Assembly: GCA_020849655.1 (NCBI GenBank)
Contig: JADLFU010000046.1
Coordinates: forward strand, 1-47,917
Direction of reading: 5' to 3'
DNA length: 47,917 bases
Source: Polyangiaceae bacterium
Lineage (GTDB): Bacteria > Myxococcota_A > Polyangia > Polyangiales > Polyangiaceae
The position numbers and the translations under genes were made by a program. The notes beneath the pieces were generated by a model. The model saw nothing but the letters and a program-made list of their open reading frames with translations, ran no database searches and was not told where the DNA came from. This document shows, piece by piece, positions 8,398-20,008 of this stretch. Within the stretch, counting starts at the first letter, position 1. Each line of letters begins with the position of its first letter.

Positions 8398-8706
8398 CTA
8401 CTTCTGCTGGGTCGCGCTGGTGGGGGTCACCGTGGGGGCGCGCCACGGATCCGGCTGCGGCTTGCCCGGCTCGACGCCGCCGGCCTCGGTGTTCTCGCGG
8501 GGATCGAGCAGGCGCGTCCACGGATCGGGCTGCGGCTTCTCGGGGCCCGAGGCGCCTGGATCGGCCGTCGGGCTGGCGACCGGGCTCGCGACGTCGAGCG
8601 GCGCGCCCTCCTCGGCCGTCGCGGGATCGCTCCCGTCGTCGACGCCGTACGCGCAGCCGCCGAGCAACGCGCCCGCGCAGAGGAGCCAAGAGAGACCTCG
8701 AGACAT
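8398..8706 (-). CDS. Small lipoprotein with two PQPDPW repeats
   Basis: This 102-residue lipoprotein has a signal ending LLCAGALLGGC (Cys18) and a Pro-, Asp- and Ala-rich mature part with no predicted fold. Two copies of [E/G]KPQPDPW, at about residues 56-63 and 81-88, are the only clear pattern. The ATG overlaps the sigma54-activator stop by one base (TGATG), and the kinase gene begins 12 bases after its stop, so it is co-transcribed with both regulators. It could be a periplasmic or outer-membrane input for the kinase; that is inference. No known family is recognised. Confidence 0.75.
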   Translation of the reverse strand: MSRGLSWLLCAGALLGGCAYGVDDGSDPATAEEGAPLDVASPVASPTADPGASGPEKPQPDPWTRLLDPRENTEAGGVEPGKPQPDPWRAPTVTPTSATQQK

Positions 8707-11700
8707 CACGTCAACCCCTCGGGAGCATGCCCCAATCCATACTGCTTGACCAGCTGAGAGAGCCGCGGGCGCTTCATGCCGAGCAGCGCGGCGGCGCGGG
8801 TGATGTTCCCGCGGGTCTCGTCGAGCGCGCGGACGATGCACTCGCGCTCGAGGTGTCGCTTCGCGTCGAACAGCCCGAAGCGCCCGGCCTTCATGTCGTC
8901 GTAGACCAGCGAGACGGCCTCGCTGTTCCCCGTGGAGGCGTCTCCGCCCGGGGCGTCGTCGTCGGCCGCGCACGACGCCGCGCGCGCGGGCTCGTCGGCG
9001 ACCGCCCGGAGCGCGTCGACGTGCTCCTGGAGATCTGCGGCGGACAGCTCCGCGCCGTCGGCGAACAGCGCGGCGGCCCGCAGCGCGTTGTCGAGCTCGC
9101 GACCGTTGCCGGGCCACGCGTGTCGCTCGAGCAGCGCGAGGGCCGACGCGTCGAGGCGCTTCGGCGGCTCGCCCCGCTCGGCCGCGACGCGCGCGAGGAT
9201 CGAGGCGGCCAGCACGGGCAGATCGCCGTCGCGCTCGCGGAGCGACGGCACGCGCAGCACGAGGCCCGCGAGACGAAAGTAAAGATCCTCACGGAAGGCG
9301 CCGCGCTCGACCATGGCCCGCAGATCGCGGTGCGTCGCGCACACGACGCGGACGTTCGCGGTGAGGGGCGAGGCGCCGCCGACGCGCTCGAACGTGCGCT
9401 CCTGGAGCACCCGCAGCAGGGCGACCTGCGTCGCGGGGGGGATGTCGCCGATCTCGTCGAGGAAGAGCGTGCCGCCCTCGGCGAGCTCGAACCGGCCGCG
9501 GCGCCGCGAGACAGCGCCGGTGAACGCGCCCTTCTCGTGTCCGAACAGCTCCGAGAGGAGGAGGCTCTCGACGAGCGCGCTGCAGTTGACCTTCACGAGC
9601 GGCGCGCCGCGCCGGGCGCTCGCCGCGTGCAGCGCCTCCGCGACGAGCTCCTTGCCCGTCCCGCTCTCGCCGTGGATGAGCACGGTCGCGTCGGTGCGGG
9701 CGACCTTCTTCACCGCGTCGACGAGCGCGCGCATCCGCGGGTGGGAGCCGAGCAGGCGGGGAGGCGCGGGCGCGCGGCCGGCGGGCGCGGGCGACGCCTC
9801 GACCGGTGCGGCGGCGCGCGCGCGCGCGATCTCGGCGTCGAGGCGCTGGACGGTGCGCCGGCCGGAGAACGCGCGCTCGAGGCGCGGGGAGAGCGATCTG
9901 CGCAGCTCGTCGAGGAGCGCGGCGGCGCGCGAGGCGTGGTGCGCGGCGAGGGGCGCGTCGCCGGCCGCGAGGTAGACCGCCGCCGCGAGCGCGTGGGCCT
10001 CCTCGACGAGCTCGCCGTGCGCCGCGGCTCGGCACGCCGCGACGGCCGCCTCTGCCTGCTCGACGTCGAGCTCGCCCCTGGCGCGGGCGACGTCGACCGC
10101 GAGCAACGCGATCTCGGCCCGCGCGTACGGAGCGCCCGCGACCCGCGTGGCCGCCTCGAGGTGACGAGCCGCCGCGCGCGCGTCGCCGTCCTCGAGCTCG
10201 ACGCGGGCGCCGACCCGGTGCGCCTCTCCGAGCATGTCACCGTCGCTCGAGCCCACCGCGCCGGCGAGGGCCGCCTCGACCTCGACGCGGGCCCGCGCGA
10301 CGTCGCCGCGCTCGAGGTGCACGCGGGCCGAGACCAGCGCGAGGTGCGCGAGGGCCGGCGCGGGCCCCTCCCGCGAGGGCACCGCGCGACCGAACGACAG
10401 CACCTGCTCGGCCTCGCGCACGAGCCCGAGGCGCAGGCGCAGCTCCGCGAGGTTCGCGACGAGGCGCGCGAGCCCGACGCGCTCGCCGAGCTTGCGGCGC
10501 GCGGTGAGCGCGGCCTCGCTCAGCGACAGCGCGAGCTCGTAGTCGCGGCGGTTGGTCGCGAGCACGGCCAGGTTCGACAGGGCGAAGGCCGCCGCGCGGT
10601 GATCGCGGCCCGCGCGGGCCTCGTCGAGCACGAGCTCGAGCAGCCCGCGCGCCTCGTCGGCCCGACCGTCCGAGAGCACCGCGATCGCGCGATTGACCCG
10701 GGCGCGCAGCTCGGCGGAGCGATCGCCCAGGCGCCGCGCCTCGAACCCGTCGGCGATGAAGTGCGCCTCGGCCGCCGCGAATTCACCTGACGCGAGGAGC
10801 AGCTTGCCGAGCGTGTTGCGCGCGGTGAGCGCGGCGTCGCCCGCATGGCCGGCCTCCTCGGCGAGCTCGCGCGCGGCCGCGTGCGCCCCGGACAGGTAGC
10901 TCACCTCGGCGAGCTGCGCGACGGCGCGCGCGCGATCCCGCGGCGTGGACGCGCGGTCTCGAGCCTCCTCGAGCGCCACCCGGGCGGCCCGCAGATCGCC
11001 GGCCGCGAGCAGCGCGCGCCCGAGCGCCAGGTGCGCCGCGCCGCCTGGCGCGCGAGCCTCGAGCAGGCGGTGGGCCCACGTCGACGCCGCGTCCGGATCT
11101 CCGACCGCCAGCGCGAGCTCCGCCGCGCGCTCCGAGAACCCCACGATCGCGCCGGCCGGCAGCGCCCCACCCACTCGCTCGAACGCGGCCCACACGAGCG
11201 CGCGGTCGGCCGCGGCGTCGCAGCGGGACAGCGCGTCGACGAGCGTGATCTCCGCCCGCGCCACCTCTCCGCGCTCGGCCCACAGCTCGGAGGCGCTCGC
11301 GAGCGCGCGAGGATCGGCGGGGAAGACGGCCGCGAGCGCGCCCGCGAGCGCCGCTGGATCCGACGGCTCGGGCGCGGGCCACACGACGCGCACCGCCGCG
11401 CCCTCGATCCGCACGGCCCCCGCCGTCTTCAGCCGCTCGACCGCCGACGCCACGCCGAGCGACGCGAGCCCGGACATCGGCCACGCGCGGGCGCCGTCGG
11501 ACAGGAGCGCCCAGAGCGCGCGATCGGGCGCGGTCACCTCGGGCGGAGCGGGGAGCGCCCGCACGGGTACGCCTCGCCCCCACCAGGCCTCGAGCGCCGC
11601 GACGCCGCGGAGCGAGATCGGAGACGCGTCCTCGTCGGCGAGCGCGTCGAGGCACGCCCGCGCGGCCTCGGTCGGCAGCGCCGCCTCGACGACGAGCTCC

Positions 11701-12077
11701 GCGCCCTCGTGCTCCACGAGGACGAGCGAGCGGGCGAGCGAGGGCAGCTCCGCGAGCAGCTCGAGATCGCTCGCGGAGGGCGAGAGCACGAGCACGCACG
11801 GCGCGCGCTCGTCGAGGGCGCGGGCGAGGACGCCCACCTCCGCGTGCGAGACCCCGAGCCGCGCGGCGAGCTCGGCGTCCAGGCCCGCCTTCGGCGAGTC
11901 GACGACGAAGCACGCGCGCCCCGCCGCGCGCGCCCGGCGGGCGAGGTGCGAGGCCGCGCGCGCGAGCCCTTCGACCCGCACGACGCCGGACGAGCCCTCC
12001 GCGCGCACCAGCGCGTCGAGCTCGAGGAACCCGGATCGCTCCCCGACGGCGATCTGCGTGACAAGCGACAGCGCCAC
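8706..12077 (-). CDS. Sigma54-dependent activator with long TPR N-terminus
   Basis: The 1123-residue protein starts with about 230 residues of uncertain fold that look like a degenerate NTPase without a P-loop. About 500 residues of TPR-like helix pairs follow (repeated A-x3-A-x-ALLAAGD-like motifs, 240-750). The sigma54 AAA+ domain has Walker A GESGTGKE (803-810), the sigma54-contact loop GAFTGA (850-855), Walker B GGTLFLDE (868-875), FREDLYFRL and HAWPGNGRE. A Fis-type helix-turn-helix lies at about 1077-1114. No receiver domain is present, so control is probably through the TPR region, as in myxobacterial enhancer-binding proteins that sense protein partners. It starts at a GTG 10 bases after trpF. 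Confidence 0.9.
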   Translation of the reverse strand: MALSLVTQIAVGERSGFLELDALVRAEGSSGVVRVEGLARAASHLARRARAAGRACFVVDSPKAGLDAELAARLGVSHAEVGVLARALDERAPCVLVLSPSASDLELLAELPSLARSLVLVEHEGAELVVEAALPTEAARACLDALADEDASPISLRGVAALEAWWGRGVPVRALPAPPEVTAPDRALWALLSDGARAWPMSGLASLGVASAVERLKTAGAVRIEGAAVRVVWPAPEPSDPAALAGALAAVFPADPRALASASELWAERGEVARAEITLVDALSRCDAAADRALVWAAFERVGGALPAGAIVGFSERAAELALAVGDPDAASTWAHRLLEARAPGGAAHLALGRALLAAGDLRAARVALEEARDRASTPRDRARAVAQLAEVSYLSGAHAAARELAEEAGHAGDAALTARNTLGKLLLASGEFAAAEAHFIADGFEARRLGDRSAELRARVNRAIAVLSDGRADEARGLLELVLDEARAGRDHRAAAFALSNLAVLATNRRDYELALSLSEAALTARRKLGERVGLARLVANLAELRLRLGLVREAEQVLSFGRAVPSREGPAPALAHLALVSARVHLERGDVARARVEVEAALAGAVGSSDGDMLGEAHRVGARVELEDGDARAAARHLEAATRVAGAPYARAEIALLAVDVARARGELDVEQAEAAVAACRAAAHGELVEEAHALAAAVYLAAGDAPLAAHHASRAAALLDELRRSLSPRLERAFSGRRTVQRLDAEIARARAAAPVEASPAPAGRAPAPPRLLGSHPRMRALVDAVKKVARTDATVLIHGESGTGKELVAEALHAASARRGAPLVKVNCSALVESLLLSELFGHEKGAFTGAVSRRRGRFELAEGGTLFLDEIGDIPPATQVALLRVLQERTFERVGGASPLTANVRVVCATHRDLRAMVERGAFREDLYFRLAGLVLRVPSLRERDGDLPVLAASILARVAAERGEPPKRLDASALALLERHAWPGNGRELDNALRAAALFADGAELSAADLQEHVDALRAVADEPARAASCAADDDAPGGDASTGNSEAVSLVYDDMKAGRFGLFDAKRHLERECIVRALDETRGNITRAAALLGMKRPRLSQLVKQYGLGHAPEGLT

Positions 12078-12087
12078 GTCGGCGAGC

Positions 12088-12726
12088 CTACCCGCGCGGC
12101 GCCCGGCGGCAAGCGTCTCGCACGGCCTCGACGAACCGGGCCACGGCGTCGGGCGACTTGCGACGCGGATCTCCGGGCCGCTCGACGCCGCTCGCGACGT
12201 CGACCCCCGCGGGGCGCACCCGGGCCACGGCGAGGGCGACGTTCTCGGGCGACAACCCGCCGGCGAGCAGCGTCGGCCGCGCCCGCGCCACCTCGGCGGC
12301 GAGGTCGAGCGGCGCCTGCGTGCCGGTGCCGCCGAGCGCGCCCGCGACCTTCGCGTCGACCAGCACGAGCTCGCCCGGCGCGGCGACCGCGCGCGCGACG
12401 TCCGCCGCGTCGCCCAGGCGGACGGCCTTCACGGCGCGCGGGCCGAGCGCACGCACCACGTCGTCGGGCTCGTCGCCGTGGAGCTGGAGGCGCGACGCGC
12501 CGATGGCCGCGAGCAGCGCGGCCGCGTCCTCCGCGCCCAGATCCGCGACCACCACGAGCACCTCGACGCGGTCGCCGACCGACCGCACGATCTCGCGCGC
12601 CGTCTCGACGTCCACCCGCCGCGGCGACGCCGGCACGAGGTTGACGCCCAGCCGATCCGCGCCCGCGTCGACGCACGCCCTCGCGTCGTCCGGCGTCGTC
12701 ACCCCGCAGACCTTGATCGAGATCAT
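12088..12726 (-). CDS. trpF: Phosphoribosylanthranilate isomerase
   Basis: TrpF catalyses the Amadori rearrangement of N-(5-phosphoribosyl)anthranilate in tryptophan synthesis, as a cytoplasmic TIM barrel. The 212 residues show IKVCGVT (Cys7, general base), NLVPASPRRV, LQLHGDE, VLVDAKV (Asp, general acid), LLAGGLSPENV and GVDVASGVE phosphate-binding motifs. Length matches the family. The ATG overlaps the stop of the PHA-type gene as ATGA. No other trp genes are nearby, so the pathway is scattered in this genome. Confidence 0.95.
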   Translation of the reverse strand: MISIKVCGVTTPDDARACVDAGADRLGVNLVPASPRRVDVETAREIVRSVGDRVEVLVVVADLGAEDAAALLAAIGASRLQLHGDEPDDVVRALGPRAVKAVRLGDAADVARAVAAPGELVLVDAKVAGALGGTGTQAPLDLAAEVARARPTLLAGGLSPENVALAVARVRPAGVDVASGVERPGDPRRKSPDAVARFVEAVRDACRRAPRG

Positions 12727-13022
12727 TCCGGGCCGAGGAGGGCGTCGAGCCGCGCGCGCACCTTGCCCTCGACGACGCCTCGCAGCGCTCGCAGGAGGAA
12801 GGGCAGATCGATCTCGACGCGCACCGAGTCGGCGGTGAGCGTGACCTGCCCCTTCGAGCCCTTCGCCGCGCCGCTCGGGGCGTCGAACCGCACGATCTGA
12901 TCACCGTCCCAGCGCCAGACGATCCCGAGCTTCGCCTCCATCGCGCGGGCGAGCTCCTCCGCCTTCGCGCGGGCGTCGTCGGGCGCGAGGGCGTGCGTCC
13001 GCCGCAGATCGATGGTGGCCAT
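12723..13022 (-). CDS. Polyhydroxyalkanoic acid system family protein (PHA_gran_rgn)
   Basis: A 99-residue cytoplasmic protein that matches the PHA_gran_rgn family: a RRTHALAPDDARAKAEELARAM opening helix, then a small beta sheet with RWDGDQIVRF and a SVRVEIDLPFLLRAL hydrophobic strand. The family is named from polyhydroxyalkanoate granule loci, but most members are of unknown function and show a MoaD/StART-like fold. No PHA synthase gene is near. It sits 12 bases after the aminotransferase stop and overlaps trpF by four bases, so it is in the middle of an operon. Confidence 0.75.
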   Translation of the reverse strand: MATIDLRRTHALAPDDARAKAEELARAMEAKLGIVWRWDGDQIVRFDAPSGAAKGSKGQVTLTADSVRVEIDLPFLLRALRGVVEGKVRARLDALLGPE

Positions 13023-13034
13023 CGGCGGCGCCGC

Positions 13035-14201
13035 TTACCCACGCGTCGCCACGCCCGCAAGCGCGCGCAGCCGGTCGCGCGCGCGCTCGAGCGTCGCCAG
13101 CTGCTTCGCGAACGTGAAGCGCACGTACGAGCGCCCCCCGCCCGGCGTGAGGTGGAACGCGCTCGGAGGGATCGCCGCCACGCCGATCTCGGTCGTCAGG
13201 AAGCGCGCGAACGCGACGTCGTCGTCGAACGCGAACCGCGAGAAGCCCGCGCACACGAAGTACGCGCCGTCGCACGCGAACGGCTCGAGCCCCGCGAGGG
13301 CGAGCGCGTCGATCAGCAGATCGCGGCGCGCGCGGTACTCCGCGACGAGCTGCTCGTAGTACGAGGCCGGCGCGTCGAGCGCCGCGGCGGCGCCGTGCTG
13401 CAGCGGCGCGGGCACGGTGAACGTGACGAACTGGTGCGCCGCGCGCGTCGCCGCGATGAGCTCGCGCGGGCCCGTGACCCACCCGACGCGCCACCCGGTC
13501 AGCGAGTACGTCTTCGAGAGGCTGCCGAACACGAGCGTGCGGTCGGCCATCCCCGCGAGGCTCGAGATGGAGAGGTGCGGGCGCGCGTAGACGAGCCGGT
13601 CGTACACCTCGTCCGACAGGCACGCGACGTCGCGCAGGCGCGCCTCGCTCGCGACCAGCTCGAGCTCGTCCCGCGTGAACACACGCCCCGACGGGTTGTG
13701 CGGCTGGTTCACCACGATGAGGCGCGTGCGCTCGCTCACCGCGGCGGAGAGCGCCTCCTTCGTCAGCTCGAACCCGGGCGGCGAGAGGCGCGCGACCCGC
13801 GGCGTCGCGCCCGCGAGGCGCACGGCCGCGAGGTACGAGTCGTAGAAGGGCTCGAGCAGCACGACCTCGTCGCCCGGCGCTGTCAGCGCGAGGACGGCGT
13901 CGAACAGCAGCTCCGTCGCCCCGCAGCCGACGAGCACCTCCGACGCGGGATCGCGCGCGACGCCCGTCCGCGCGGCGACCTCCCGCGCGACGCGCGACGT
14001 GAGCGCGGGCAGCCCGGCCATCGGGGCGTACTGGTTCTGCCCCGCGTCGATCGCGCGCTTCGCCGCCTCCTTCACGAACTCGGGCCCGTCGAAATCGGGG
14101 AACCCCTGCGCGAGGTTCACCGCGCCGTGCTCGTTCGCGAGGCGGGTCATCTCGGTGAACACGTTCGTGCCGAACGTCGCGACGCGGGGGCCGGGCCTCA
14201 T
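13035..14201 (-). CDS. PLP-dependent class I/II aminotransferase (methionine/kynurenine type)
   Basis: The 388-residue enzyme belongs to fold-type I aminotransferases. Visible motifs are NLAQGFPDF (29-37), NQYAPMAGLPAL, VVNQPHNPSGRVF, SDEVYDRLVY and the PLP lysine in SLSKTYSLTGWRVGW, with a C-terminal Arg in SYVRFTFA that binds the substrate carboxylate. The set is typical of the YbdL/kynurenine aminotransferase I group, which transfers amino groups from methionine, glutamine or aromatic amino acids to 2-oxo acids. Exact substrate cannot be told from sequence. It is the first gene of a long minus-strand operon. Confidence 0.9.
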   Translation of the reverse strand: MRPGPRVATFGTNVFTEMTRLANEHGAVNLAQGFPDFDGPEFVKEAAKRAIDAGQNQYAPMAGLPALTSRVAREVAARTGVARDPASEVLVGCGATELLFDAVLALTAPGDEVVLLEPFYDSYLAAVRLAGATPRVARLSPPGFELTKEALSAAVSERTRLIVVNQPHNPSGRVFTRDELELVASEARLRDVACLSDEVYDRLVYARPHLSISSLAGMADRTLVFGSLSKTYSLTGWRVGWVTGPRELIAATRAAHQFVTFTVPAPLQHGAAAALDAPASYYEQLVAEYRARRDLLIDALALAGLEPFACDGAYFVCAGFSRFAFDDDVAFARFLTTEIGVAAIPPSAFHLTPGGGRSYVRFTFAKQLATLERARDRLRALAGVATRG

Positions 14202-14210
14202 GCGGCGCGC

Positions 14211-14216
14211 AGCGTA
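14211..14216 (-). promoter_or_regulatory. Candidate -10 hexamer TACGCT for the aminotransferase
   Basis: TACGCT on the minus strand lies nine bases before the ATG, and no Shine-Dalgarno sequence lies between. This fits a leaderless transcript (see findings). Confidence 0.45.
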
Positions 14217-14331
14217 GCGCCTCCGCGCGAGGTGCTTGCGCGTCCCGTCGAGGCCCGCTACCTCTTGGCCCTTCGCTGACCACGCCTGTCAGCTAGCGAC
14301 CCTGCGCAGTTCCTGGCGATTATCCCAGCTT

Positions 14332-14348
14332 TTGGCCCTTTTTTCGCT
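14332..14348 (+). promoter_or_regulatory. Candidate sigma54 (-24/-12) promoter
   Basis: The sequence TTGGCCCTTTTTTCGCT has GG at 14334-14335 and GC at 14346-14347, exactly the 12-base register of sigma54 promoters (TTGGCACG-N4-TTGCW). It would start transcription near 14358. It lies upstream of the activase operon, in the only AT-richer patch of the 182-base divergent gap. The mismatches (A to C, T to C) and the T-run keep confidence moderate. Confidence 0.4.
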
Positions 14349-14355
14349 CAACGAC

Positions 14356-14369
14356 TGACACACGTGTCA
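14356..14369 (+). promoter_or_regulatory. Operator-like inverted repeat TGACAC-AC-GTGTCA
   Basis: A perfect 6-2-6 inverted repeat lies 15 bases before the activase ATG, between the candidate sigma54 promoter and the GAGGGA ribosome-binding site at 14372-14377. Its size and position suit a dimeric repressor such as a TetR- or GntR-type protein. Confidence 0.45.
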
Positions 14370-14383
14370 TCGAGGGATCCAGC

Positions 14384-18010
<3,627 letters not shown>

Positions 18011-18029
18011 CACAAGGAGACGCAACGCG

Positions 18030-19955
18030 ATGACGATGGAACCTCAGGACAACAAGCGCCGCCTGCCGCTGACGGGCGACACCTCGGCCTCTCGCCACCC
18101 GGACATCGACGCCGAGCTCGCGCAGTTCGAGGCCGCCGAGCGAGAGCGCCTCGGCCTCCACGACGCCCGCAGGCAGTGGGTCGACTCGATGCTCGACAGC
18201 CAGTTCAAGGCCGGGCGCCGCGCCGACACCACGCTGCTCATCGGCGGGCTGACGCTGGCGCACGACTTCCTCATCGAGGGCGGGCTGCGCGGGCTCGGCT
18301 ACCAGGTGAAGCACTTCGACTCGCCCGACAACGAGGCGCTCCGCTACGGCAAGGAGTTCGGCAACCGCGGGCAGTGCAACCCGACGTACTACACCGTCGG
18401 CAACCTCGTGAAGTACCTGTGCAAGCTGCGCGACGAGCAGGGCTGGTCGACGGCCGACATCATCGACAAGCACATCTTCCTCACGGCGGGGGCGTGCGGC
18501 CCGTGCCGCTTCGGCATGTACGTGACCGAGTACAGGAAGGCGCTCCGCGACGCCGGGTTCGAGGGGTTCCGCGTGATGCTGTTCCAGCAGAAGGGCGGCT
18601 TCTCGCAGGCGACGGGCGCGGACGCGCCGGGCCTCGAGCTGAACACCGACTTCTTCGTCACGCTGGTGAAGGCGGTCGTGATCGGCGACGTGCTGAACGC
18701 CCTCGCCTACCGGCTGCGCCCGTACGAGCTCGAGCAGGGCGCCACCGACCGGGCCCTCGAGGCCGCGAAGAAGCACGTCTACTCGTCGTTCGTCGAGCAC
18801 ACCTCGCTCTTGAAGGCGCTGTGGAGGAGCCGCAGGGAGTTCGAGGGGGTCCGGGTCGACAGGCTCCGCGCGAAGCCGAAGGTCAGCGTCATCGGCGAGT
18901 TCTGGGCGATGACGACGGAGGGCGACGGCAACTACCAGATGTACAAGTTCCTCCAGGACGAGGGCGCGGAGCCCGACATCCAGCTGGTGACGGCGTGGCT
19001 GCTCTACTCCATCTGGGAGGGGCGCCACGACACCCTCGACCGCCAGGACCTCCGCGGCGCCGACACCTCGTACTACGGCCTCGGCGCGCTCGAGAAGGAG
19101 ACGGACGTCGCGAAGCGCCTCGCCATCCTGCGCGTGGCGGACGCGGGCGCGCGCGTGCTGTTCCAGTCGTTCGCGCACATGCTGGGGTTGTATGGTTATA
19201 CGCTGCCCGACATGGACGTCATCGCCGACGTCTCCGAGCGCTACTACTCGAACGATCTGCGCGGGGGCGAGGGGCACATGGAGGTGGGCAAGCTCATCCT
19301 CAACAGCCTGCACAAGAAGGCCCACATGACCATCAGCGTGAAGCCCTTCGGCTGCATGCCGAGCGCCTCGGTGTCCGACGGCGTGCAGTCGATGATCGCC
19401 GACAGGTTCCCCGGCTCCATCTTCTGCCCCGTGGAGACGAGCGGCGACGGCCGCGTGAACTTCTACTCGCGCATCCAGATGTACCTGTTCAAGGCGCGCG
19501 CCGCGGCCGAGGCGGAGCTCGAGGAGGCCCTCTCCCAGCACGGCGTGACGCGGGAGCAGGTCCGCGCGTACGTCGAGCGGCACCCGCGGCTCGGGCGCGC
19601 CTTCCACAAGTCGCCGCACGTCGCGGCGGGCGCGGGCGCGGATCTGGTGCACGAGGTGGGGCCGCTCTTGACGGTGCCCGCGCCGACGCGCGCGTGGCGC
19701 AGGCTGAAGCGCGCGGCGGCGAGCGCCGCGGCGACCGGGCCCCGCGCGATCGACGCCGGCAGGCGCCTCTACGCCGACGCCCCCGCCATCGCGACGCGCC
19801 TCGGCCACGATCTCGAGGTCGTGCGCGAGGTCGTGCTCACGCAGGGCAAGTCGCTCTCTCCCCTGTTCGGTGAGCTGCTCGCGAAGGCCATGCTCCCGAA
19901 GGAGGAGCGCGAGCACCTCCACGTCGAGCACGCGCACGCCGCCGCGGCGGAGTGA
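18030..19955 (+). CDS. 2-hydroxyacyl-CoA dehydratase-related (D-component-like) protein
   Basis: The 641-residue protein belongs to the 2-hydroxyglutaryl-CoA dehydratase D-component superfamily found beside double activases. Candidate cluster ligands are C116 (NRGQCNPTYYT), C156 and C159 (TAGACGPCRFGMYV) and C442 (VKPFGCMPSASVSDG). The last about 150 residues are Ala/Arg-rich helices with a His-rich end (HLHVEHAHAAAAE). It has no secretion signal and should act in the cytoplasm with the preceding activase. AAGGAGA before the ATG is a good ribosome-binding site, and the 19-base gap indicates co-transcription. Members of this group are usually annotated only as activase-related, so the reaction is not established. 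Confidence 0.8.
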   Translation: MTMEPQDNKRRLPLTGDTSASRHPDIDAELAQFEAAERERLGLHDARRQWVDSMLDSQFKAGRRADTTLLIGGLTLAHDFLIEGGLRGLGYQVKHFDSPDNEALRYGKEFGNRGQCNPTYYTVGNLVKYLCKLRDEQGWSTADIIDKHIFLTAGACGPCRFGMYVTEYRKALRDAGFEGFRVMLFQQKGGFSQATGADAPGLELNTDFFVTLVKAVVIGDVLNALAYRLRPYELEQGATDRALEAAKKHVYSSFVEHTSLLKALWRSRREFEGVRVDRLRAKPKVSVIGEFWAMTTEGDGNYQMYKFLQDEGAEPDIQLVTAWLLYSIWEGRHDTLDRQDLRGADTSYYGLGALEKETDVAKRLAILRVADAGARVLFQSFAHMLGLYGYTLPDMDVIADVSERYYSNDLRGGEGHMEVGKLILNSLHKKAHMTISVKPFGCMPSASVSDGVQSMIADRFPGSIFCPVETSGDGRVNFYSRIQMYLFKARAAAEAELEEALSQHGVTREQVRAYVERHPRLGRAFHKSPHVAAGAGADLVHEVGPLLTVPAPTRAWRRLKRAAASAAATGPRAIDAGRRLYADAPAIATRLGHDLEVVREVVLTQGKSLSPLFGELLAKAMLPKEEREHLHVEHAHAAAAE

Positions 19956-20008
19956 GCTCGTCGGGGCGGCGCGTTGCGGGCGCGCGGCGGGTGAAAGAGG
20001 GTCGGCGC

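Noticed and set aside
6982-8757. 591-residue ORF antisense to the histidine kinase
   Set aside because: Low-complexity Arg/Glu/His content and no motif; the kinase on the other strand is clearly real.
11534-13060. 508-residue minus-strand ORF overlapping trpF and the aminotransferase 3' region
   Set aside because: It is the frame-shifted shadow of known genes.
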